A stretch of DNA of 64,000 nucleotides from Rhinopithecus roxellana (taxonomy: Eukaryota; Chordata; Mammalia; Primates; Cercopithecidae). The DNA lies in the NCBI RefSeq assembly GCF_007565055.1, contig NC_044554.1, positions 54,097,676 through 54,161,675 on the forward strand, read 5' to 3'. A program made the position numbers and the translations under genes. Shown in pieces: positions 56,260 through 64,000 of this stretch. The stretch's first letter is position 1. Each line of letters starts with the position of its first letter. A model generated the notes under the pieces. That model ran no database searches and was not told the origin of the DNA. It was given only the letters and a program-made list of their open reading frames with translations.

Positions 56260-56571
56260 GTCCGGGCGTGGTGGCTCACGCCTGTAATCCCAGCACTTTG
56301 GGAGGCTGAGGCAGGCGGATCATGAGGTCAGGAGATCGAGACCATCCTGGCTGACACGGTGAAACCCCATCTCTACTAAAAATATAAAATATTAGCCGGG
56401 CGTGGTGGCGGGCACCTGTAGTCCCAGCTACTTGGGAGGCTGAGTCAGGAGAATGGCGTGGACCTGGGAGGTGGAGCTTGCAGTGAGCCGAGATCACACC
56501 ACTGCACTCCAGCCTGGGCGACAGAGCAAGGCTGCATCTCAAAAAAAAAAAAAAAAGAAAAAGAAAAAAAA
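56260..56571 (+). repeat. AluY, full length
   Basis: AAAAATATCTGGA(T/C)GA duplicated on both sides. Confidence 0.93.
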
Positions 56572-56869
56572 ATATCTGGACGAATCTAATGTTAACAATG
56601 CTTATTTGGAGGTAGTGAGATTATCGCTCATTTTAATATTCATAATTTTGCTTCTCTGTATATTCAGCTTTGTCTACAATGTGTAATAAAAAATTAAAGT
56701 TCTTTTTAGAAAAACAGGAGAGATGGCATGATCCCAAATTAATTCTGTGAGTTAAATAGGTGCTATTATTAACACTGAGAAGGAAGATTCCTTAAAACTT
56801 CTATTAGAAGCCAATTTCATTTACACACACAGTTGCAAAATTCTTAAATAAAATTTCAGCAAAGACTTG

Positions 56870-57090
56870 AGCAATAATAACCATCATTGTATATTTAACT
56901 AGATGCCAATTACTGTATTGGGAAACTTAACTGATTATCTAACTTATTTTCATACAACACTATGAAGAAGGCATTAACATTTTCCATTTTAAGATGAGGA
57001 AATCAAAGCTTAGAAAAAAAAACTATGCCTAAAGATACATGGTTAATCAATAGTAAAATTATATTCAAAGTCAGCTCTGTCCTCTTCTAA
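56870..57090. repeat. MIR
   Basis: 'CATTTTAAGATGAGGAAATC' and 'CTATGCCTAAAGATACATGG' are the MIR core and 3' part. Confidence 0.7.
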
Positions 57091-57264
57091 ACCCAGTATT
57101 TTCAACCCCTACATTGGATACCATACCGTGACTTGGAAGAACTTATCTCCAAATACAAGACCAACCAATCAAAAAGAAAACTTTGGATGTATTATATCAT
57201 GTCAACAGAGTGAATAGTGAACATCAGAAGAATACTTTATAGACACTGCTAAGGCATGGTGTAC

Positions 57265-57367
57265 TTTTTTTTTTTTTTTTTTTTTGAGACGGGGTCTCAC
57301 TCTGTTATCCAGGCCAGAATGCTGTAGAGTGATCTTGGCTCACTGCAACCTCTGCTTCTTGGGTTCA
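57265..57367 (-). repeat. Alu fragment
   Basis: T-tail and first 80 bases only. Confidence 0.88.
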
Positions 57368-58085
57368 AAAAATTAAATTCTAGTAAGCTCTAAGAAAGAA
57401 GAGGCCAACACAAATTACTTATTTGGATGGAGTGGGACAGACATGGCAGGCTGCGGTGAAGGAGCACTTCGGGTGCAGGGTGGGTAAAGGGAGGACATGG
57501 GGTCTGTAGGGTGGGTGAAGTGGGAGGGACACGGAGACACCCAGGGCAGTGCCTGGAAGGACAGTCCCACCGGCTGGCCTTCCCTGCAGGAGTCTGCGAA
57601 CCTTTGACCGGCACGCTCAGCAATGCATTTTATTTGATGGGTGAGTGGGGAGTTTTGGAAGTTTGCTTTTATATTTATGAAGTGTTAGTTTTCACTGCGG
57701 ATGTTTTATTTGCTGATGTCTTTTATTTTGCGGACTTTCTCAGACATCTGCTGTGGCCACACGTGATGGTGGCTGAGTTCGATTTTGGCCCACGTGTCAG
57801 GCAGAGACTGCCCAGCAAACCCAAACTGTGAATTTCAAGTTGATTCTCAGAAGGTTACAAGGAAACAGTGCTGGTTAAGCTGAGGCAGGTATGAGGTAGT
57901 TACTATTATTTGTATTATTCTCATTTCACAGGTCCGGTCTAGAGAGTTGTGTTTGCCATAGACATCAGTGCCTATCATGAAACAAGTCCAGCAATTGTGA
58001 TCGGATCTGAATCATGTGTCATATGTTGGCAGTTTCTGTATTTAGTTTTCCACATGGCAGCCGTCATACTTTTGTTCATGGTCTA
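57368..58085. other. GC-richer unassigned island with exon-like splice sites
   Basis: 57430-57650 is GC-richer than its surroundings. A 51-bp stretch (57590-57640) lies between CTTCCCTGCAG and GTGAGTGG. A 106-codon frame here has no family resemblance. Confidence 0.3.
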
Positions 58086-58089
58086 GAGT

Positions 58090-58310
58090 TACACTGTCCA
58101 ATATGGTAGCCACTACCCACATGTGGATATTTAAATTAAAATTAATTAAAATTAAATGACATTAAAAATTCGGTTCCTCAGTTGCACCAGCCATACTGCA
58201 AGTGGTCAATAGCCATTTGTGGCTAGTGGCTGCTTCATTGGAGAGCACGGGGTTATAGAGCAGTTCCATCATCTCAGAAAGTTATTCTGGGCAGTGCCAG
58301 TCTAGAAGTT
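58090..58310. mobile_element. hAT-Charlie non-autonomous element
   Basis: Inverted ends 'TGTCCAATATGGTAGCCACT' (58094-58113) and 'TGGCTAGTGGCTGCTTCATT' (58220-58239) with an AT-rich centre. Same family as the element at 9985-10545. Confidence 0.65.
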
Positions 58311-58865
58311 TCTTAATTTTCTCTTTAAAATGGTGGATGACTTCCACACAGAGTTGTTTGTGGGCAGATAATTTTATCATTCAGCTTCTCACAATTTTTA
58401 TCCAAGAGTCTATAAAATTCAATTTTGGTAAACGCACTTTATGGTTTGGAGATTGTCATTTCCTAAAGGGCAGAGATGTTCTTCCTCTATTTCTGTGGAG
58501 AGCCTTAGTTCACTACATTTAGTGAGTGTTTGCTGGTGCCAATTACTATAGTGTACTGAACTCCGCACAAGGCCAAGCCAATGTCACGTCTGAGGCGGCC
58601 TTAATATTTCTCAAGCAATCTCTGGTTGGTTTCATAGCATGTAGCAGAGGAATCCCACATTTCTTAGCATTCTTGGAAGTTTGAGACGTTATACTGTGTC
58701 CATGCCAGGATGGATGTGCAGATGCTACAGTACTTCTCTCCTGGCCTTGGTAGCAAAGAACTATGGGCAAGCTCAGGCTCCCCACTTAGGCTAATTCACC
58801 ACCTTAGGGGGCAGGGATTGGTAGGATGAGGGGTAAGAGACCAGCTTGGAGCTTAGTTCTTGTAC
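58311..58865. other. Unassigned, no gene seen
   Basis: Short open frames only. Confidence 0.4.
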
Positions 58866-58869
58866 GTAC

Positions 58870-59120
58870 TTTCATTTATTCATTCAACAAGTATTAATGG
58901 AACCCTATGACCACCAAGCATTGCAGTAGGCACTGGGGAACGAAGAGATGAAACTGACAAGGTCCCTGCCCTTGAGGAACTTATAATCTACTGGCAAGCA
59001 GACAATGAAGATTTAATTCCACGTGGCCAATTTTAACTCCACGCAGTAAATGCAGTGACAGGTATCATGGGCACTATGAGGAGATCAGGTATGGCTTCCT
59101 GCAGAAGTGATGCCCACAAC
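58870..59120 (+). repeat. L2 fragment
   Basis: 'TTATTCATTCAACAAGTATT', 'GGCACTGGGGAACGAAGAGA', 'GACAAGGTCCCTGCCCTTGA' in L2 order. Confidence 0.75.
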
Positions 59121-60623
59121 TATAGGAGTCCCCAGAGCAGCCGTCTCCATTCTAGGAAGATTCTGTCTCGGGATTTGGGCGAGAAGGGTGTTCTAGAGAA
59201 GCAGAGAAGTTGTGACAGATGTATAGTTCATGTGGGTTTGGCTTTGTTCATGTAATTGATGGAAACTCATGACAAGATGGAAGAGCAAGAAGACCTAGAT
59301 TATTATCATTCTTCTCATTCTAAGTTTGAGCCAGAGTCGATGAGTTTTAGAACACAGTCATATGCGAGTTGGAGTTAGTATAATGCCAGAGAATGAGGGT
59401 GACTCTAAAAATAACCTTCACCAACTGTTGCCGTGATTCTAATGTGGATTTTTGGCATGCCTCGGGAGAGCTGCCCGTGGGTTTGGGGCTATAGCAGGAA
59501 ATGACCATGGAGAATGTGGGCAGAGGATTGAGCCAGTTGATCTGCGGCAGCTTGTGTCTTACGGGGCGGGGGCTTAGAGACAAAGGAGGTGAGAAAAACT
59601 GCAGTAGACAGGGAGGCAAGGCGTGGGATCTGCCTCAAGAACACTCTTATTTGCCATTATTGCTATCAGACTGTGCAGGAGGAGTAGACGTCTCCAGCCC
59701 AATTCATCCAACCCAGGATCCTGGTTTAAATGTTTTACCCATGGTCGTGGGCACTCAGGATGTGTCTCTCTCCATGGGCTTCCCTTCCGATAGGCAGAAA
59801 GTCTTCCCTAGTGATTTAGGTAGACTGAGGTAGTTATTTAGTTTAGATCATGGCAGGCATTGGCATGGTCTAACTCATGGCAGGTCTAAATCTGACCTTA
59901 TCCTATTTATTTGCTCTTTTGTCTTCAAATTCCTCCAAATAACTTTTCCTTTAGTTAAGCAGCCCTGTCTGAGGTCACATTCTGTCCATTTCTACCTTCT
60001 TGCCTTTGCTTTCCTCTATGATACCCCCTCCTCTCCCTTTTCTTTTTCCTTCCTTTAACAAATGCTACCCATTGTTCTCATTGTTCAAGACCCAGGTTAA
60101 GCCGCATGTACTCTGTGAAACCTTCCATACGTACCCTAGCTCATGCTATCTTTTCCTCTTTAGGATTTTTGTGTTTTAGTCCAAATTCTGCCATCTGACA
60201 TTGAGACATTGATGTTGAAAAGGAAGAAATCACTTTAGAGACCACTTAAGGACTTTACCTTGATTAATCTGTCCTTTCTCTCTTCTTTTGGAAGAAGATT
60301 GTTTGTTCTTCTAAACATTTTCTATTGAAAAGACAAATATGACATCATCCTCAAAGGAGAGAATGAATGCCCACAATCCCATTATCTTAATACCACAATT
60401 TTAAGTACTGCACAGTTATTTCTCAGTCATACATATTGTTTTCTATGAGCTCATAAACCATTTTATATTTGTTTTGTTTTCTCCAGTTAACATTATAACC
60501 CAAACACTTCCTATGTTTTGTCACAGAAGTATAACATTCCCACTTGTTACTGCACTGTGATTTTATCAAGCCATCAAGCCACTCTCCTGATACTGGACAT
60601 TGGGCTGCTCAAGCTGCCATATC
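59121..60623. other. Unassigned, no gene seen
   Basis: Two opposed frames of about 100 codons at 59347-59833 have no recognisable domain. 60350-60540 may be an old LINE trace. Confidence 0.4.
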
Positions 60624-60915
60624 TTTTTTTTTTGAGATGGAGTCTCGCTCTGTCGCCAGGCTGGAGCTCAGTGGTATGGTCCCGGGTCACTGCAAGCTCT
60701 GCCTCCCAGGTTCAAGCGATTCTCCTGCCTCAGCCTCCCGAGTATAGCTGGGACTACAGGCGCCCGCCACCACACCCGGCTAATTTTTGTATTTTTAGTA
60801 GAGACAGGGTTTCACCATGTTGGCCAGGATGGTCTCGATCTCCTGACTTCAGTGATCCGCCCACCTCGGCCTCCCAAAGTACTGGGATTACAGGTGTGAG
60901 TCACAGCGCCTGGCC
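60624..60915 (-). repeat. AluY/S, full length
   Basis: (A/C)AAGCTGCCAT duplicated on both sides. Confidence 0.92.
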
Positions 60916-61189
60916 GAAGCTGCCATTTCAAAAGAATGACCTGTTGCTGTTGATTCCATCTGCTCTTAGCTCTGAGAATTTGCTCTATCGATGATCCCTC
61001 TCTTGCATCTTATTCTCTCATTGTCTTTGGACACCTCTTAAATCTACAAGGATGTTCAGTCTTACCTATCCTAAAAAATATCTCAACCCTGTTACCTGCC
61101 ATCCTCTGTGGCCTCCACTACTTCCTAACCCACTCATTCTTTTACCCCTTTTTGTTTGCGTCTCCTCCTCTGCCACCCCTTCACTTCAA
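60916..61189. other. Unassigned
   Basis: No feature seen. Confidence 0.4.
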
Positions 61190-61488
61190 CACAGTATGGA
61201 GGGTCCTCAAAAAATTCGAAGTAAAACTATCCTATGATCCAGCAACCCCACTACTCGGTATATGTTCAGAGGAAATGAAATGAGTTGAAGAGGTATTTGT
61301 ACCCCTATGTTCATTGCAGCTTATTCACAAAAGCCAAGATATGGAATCAATTTATATGTCCATCGTGGGATGAATGGATAAAGAGAATGTGGTGTATATA
61401 GACACAATGGAATACTATTCAGCCTTAAAAAAGAAGGAAATCTTGTCATTTGAGACCGCATGGATGAACCTGGAGGACAAAATGAACC
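61190..61488 (+). mobile_element. L1 ORF2 3'-part fragment
   Basis: 'ATGATCCAGCAACCCCACTA', 'GAATACTATTCAGCCTTAAA', 'TGGATGAACCTGGAGGACAA' appear in L1 order. No intact frame. Confidence 0.85.
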
Positions 61489-62499
61489 AGGCACAGAAGG
61501 AAAGTCTCTTTTTAACAACTGCATCTGCAAGTCCAAAGAGGTCTTCTCAGTCTTGTTGTCCTCGACGTTGACTGTCCTCTTTATTTTAAAACTTCTTTCC
61601 CAGGCTGTTGGTGACACCACATTTCCATTGTACGGCTCTGCTTTCTTTCTAGATCTTTCTCTGCCTTTTTCACAGACTCCTCTTTAGCCTTTCCAAAACG
61701 AAGGTCTTTCTCCAGGGCTCTCCTTGGCCCTCTTTTCTTGCCTTCTCCCCTCTCTATCTAGGCAGTCATTTACACGCTCATCTTTAGCTAATGATGCCGT
61801 GCGAATGATTCCATATCTGCAGTCACATCTCCCAAGTCCTCAGCTCACCTTCACCATCGCTGGCGTCAGCACAGCTCCCTGGTACTGGTCCAGCACCTCA
61901 CAGCCAACACACCCAGGACCCAACCCTCCGTCTTTGCTTCTAACCCAGGCTTTCCAGCTGAATTCCTTTTTCTCCTATCCTTCCACAGATGGTCCAAAAC
62001 CTCTGAATCATCTTTCATTCTTTCCTCTCCTCGTATCTCGCCAGCTGATTCAGCATTCAGAATGTGTCTCATCATTTTCTAATTTCCATTCAAACCCACA
62101 AAGTTTTTATTTAGAAAAATTTTGAAATACCAAAGCAGTATATGCTGGTGTCAAAAATTCAAATGATATCTTATCTGTCACAGGAGTGGAGTTAAATAAA
62201 TGAAAAATAAAGAAAGAAAAAGTTCAGATGATATGATGTGTATTAATCACATGTAATATTGTGATCAGGTGTACGATTATATGCAGTAAAAAGTGAATTT
62301 TCCTCTTCATACATTCACTTCCCAACTCCTCTCCAAACTTGATTTCCTTTCCCAGTAGCAATGACTGTTTACACTCATACTTTTTTAAAAAGTGGATTTA
62401 CAATCACAATCACACTTTTTTTTGCATTAGTGGGATTATATTATACGGTATCTTACTCCCCCATCCCCATGTAATACGTGAAGCTTCCGTGGAGAGAAT
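61489..62499. other. Unassigned, no gene seen
   Basis: A 133-codon frame (61724-62125) lies in C/T-rich DNA without stops and has no family resemblance. Confidence 0.4.
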
Positions 62500-63830
62500 A
62501 CAAAGTCTAGAAATAAATTCACGCATAGTCAATTAATTTTGAGAAAGTATAAAGTCAATTCAATGGCAAAAGGATAATCTGCAACAAATGGTGCTATAAC
62601 AACTAGACATCACACACACAAAATTAACTTCAACCCTTTAATCTCACAAAATATATAAAAGTTGACTCAAATGGATCATAGACCGAAACATAAGAGGTAA
62701 AACATTAAGTTTCCAGATAGAAACATGGGAGAAAATATTTGTGACTTTGAACTAGGCAAATATTTTTTAGGACACAAAAGATGAACCAAAAAAGAAAAAA
62801 AATAATAAAAAAGTGTATTTCACCAAAGTTAAAAACCTCTGCTCTTTGAAATATATCATTAAGAGAATGAAAAGAAAAGTTATGGACTAGGAGAAAACAT
62901 TTGCAAAACACACATCAGATAAAAGATTTGTATTTAGAATATGTAAATATACAATTTGGTAACATGAAGACAATCCAATTGTAAAAAGAATAAAATATTT
63001 CAACAGACGTGTCACCAAAGAAGACAAATTGATGGCAAATAAACACATGGAGAGTGTTCAATATCATTAGTCATGAGGACAAAGCAGATTAAGTGCACAA
63101 TGAGATATCATTAGAAACTTGCTAGAATGGTTCAAACTAAAAAGGCTGACAAAACCAAGTGCTAACAAAGGTGTGGAACAACTAGAACTTTCATACATCG
63201 CTGGTGGGGATCTAAAATATATCCCACCTTGGAAGACAGTTGGGCAGTTTAAATTTACATTTATCATGCCACCCAGTTAAATTTACATTTATCACACGAC
63301 TTAGCAGATCTACTCCTAGGTATTTACCCAAGAGAAATGAAAACATATGTTCACACAAAATACCTGAAAACAAATATTTTTAGCAGCATTATTCATAATG
63401 ACCAAAAACCTGGAAACAATTCAAATGTTCATCAGTTGGTGACTGGACAAATTGTGGTATATCCATTCCATGGAATACTACTAAGCAATAGAAAGGAACA
63501 AGTTACTGACGCATGCAACAACTTGGATGAATCTCAGACATTATGCTAAGTGAAAGAAACCAGACACAAAATGCTACATACTATATAATTCCATTTATAT
63601 CAAATACTGGAAAAGGCAAAGCTGTAGAAACAGAAATCAGATCAGTGGCTGTCATGGGGAGGGTAGGGGATAGACTGCAAGCTGGCACAAGGGAACTTTA
63701 AGGGCAATGTAAATGTTCTGTACCTTGAATGTGGTGGTGGTTATACGATTTCATAGAATTGTTGAAACTCACTGAACACTTTTAAAAGGTGAATTTTCAT
63801 CAAACTGTAAACTGCTTATGATTGTGGATG
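62500..63830 (+). mobile_element. L1M ORF2 3' end and 3' UTR
   Basis: Successive L1 phrases: 'ATGGATCATAGACCGAAACA', 'GGAGAAAACATTTGCAAAAC', 'CTTTCATACATCGCTGGTGG', 'TATTTACCCAAGAGAAATGA', 'ATGCAACAACTTGGATGAAT'. The reverse transcriptase domain is not included, and many frame breaks make it inert. Confidence 0.9.
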
Positions 63831-63929
63831 GCTTTGTTCTTTGCTTCTTGTGTTTTTCAGTTTCCTAAATTGTGCATATTAACTTTTAAAAAATAAAGAT
63901 TATTTTAAAAACCTGAAAAAAAGGTGAAC

Positions 63930-64000
63930 TTTTTTTTTTTTTTTTTGAGACAAACTCTTGCTCTGTCACCAGGCTGGAGTGCAATGATGCAATCTCTGCT
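63930..64000 (-). repeat. Alu, cut by the window edge
   Basis: T-tail and first 50 bases of an antisense Alu. Confidence 0.88.

Noticed and set aside
57511..57831. 106-codon open frame
   Set aside because: No homologue recognised, and it crosses both candidate splice sites of the exon-like segment.
61724..62125. 133-codon frame rich in Ser, Pro and Leu
   Set aside because: Pyrimidine-rich DNA, no start context or domain, next to L1 debris.
1..64000. CRISPR array, phage, insertion sequence or operon
   Set aside because: Direct repeats are Alus, microsatellites and LTRs; gene structure is spliced and vertebrate.

Overview
The window is nuclear DNA of a catarrhine primate, most likely an Old World monkey such as a macaque. 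About 60 Alu copies lie in it, and roughly ten of the youngest full-length ones carry the combination 'ACCTCGCCCGGCTAGTTTTTTG' (given here in two overlapping parts elsewhere) and 'GGCTTGAGCCACCGCGCCCGG' style ends that I associate with cercopithecid AluY (AluYR) lineages. L2, MIR, hAT-Charlie relics, L1M pieces, a THE1/MST LTR and a class I endogenous retrovirus complete a normal primate repeat landscape. No bacterial, phage, CRISPR or organelle feature is present.

Only one protein-coding gene can be supported: ZC3HAV1L, the short paralogue of the antiviral RNA-binding protein ZC3HAV1/ZAP. It runs left to right from a CpG-island promoter (about 10.68-11.65 kb) through five exons (10950-11314, 12346-12481, 18267-18525, 20721-20846, 20994-21010). 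Joined in phase they give 300 residues: a winged-helix-like N-terminus and four CCCH zinc fingers, with no WWE or PARP domain. All introns have GT-AG ends.

Region 1-10.6 kb is upstream sequence: a hAT relic with an internal duplication (1.05-2.4 kb), L2 pieces and many Alus. By synteny remembered from human chromosome 7q34 the ZC3HAV1 3' end should lie near or inside the left edge, but I see no ZC3HAV1 coding exon. Introns of ZC3HAV1L (11.3-21 kb) are Alu-filled, including a nested Alu stack at 15.2-16.1 kb and an Alu that ends about 40 bp before exon 3.

Region 21-64 kb is intergenic. It holds the probable 3' UTR of ZC3HAV1L, a 16-bp polypurine/polypyrimidine minisatellite (26.3-26.57 kb), Alu clusters, a striking 100-nt near-perfect hairpin (33.18-33.28 kb), two copies of an unassigned LTR-like repeat (35.3-37 and 39-41 kb) of which one is split by a THE1/MST LTR, a solo LTR (38.1-38.6 kb), a 6.3-kb minus-strand provirus of the same LTR family with an extra internal LTR (41.73-48.0 kb), an AT palindromic tract (40.56-40.83 kb), and an L1M 3' end (62.5-63.8 kb). 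KIAA1549 is expected just to the right by human synteny, but nothing of it is visible here.

No previously undescribed multi-gene system is evident. The most unusual items are the 33.2-kb hairpin, the provirus with a duplicated PPT-LTR unit, the Alu abutting the exon 3 splice acceptor, and the G-rich minisatellite grown from an Alu tail.
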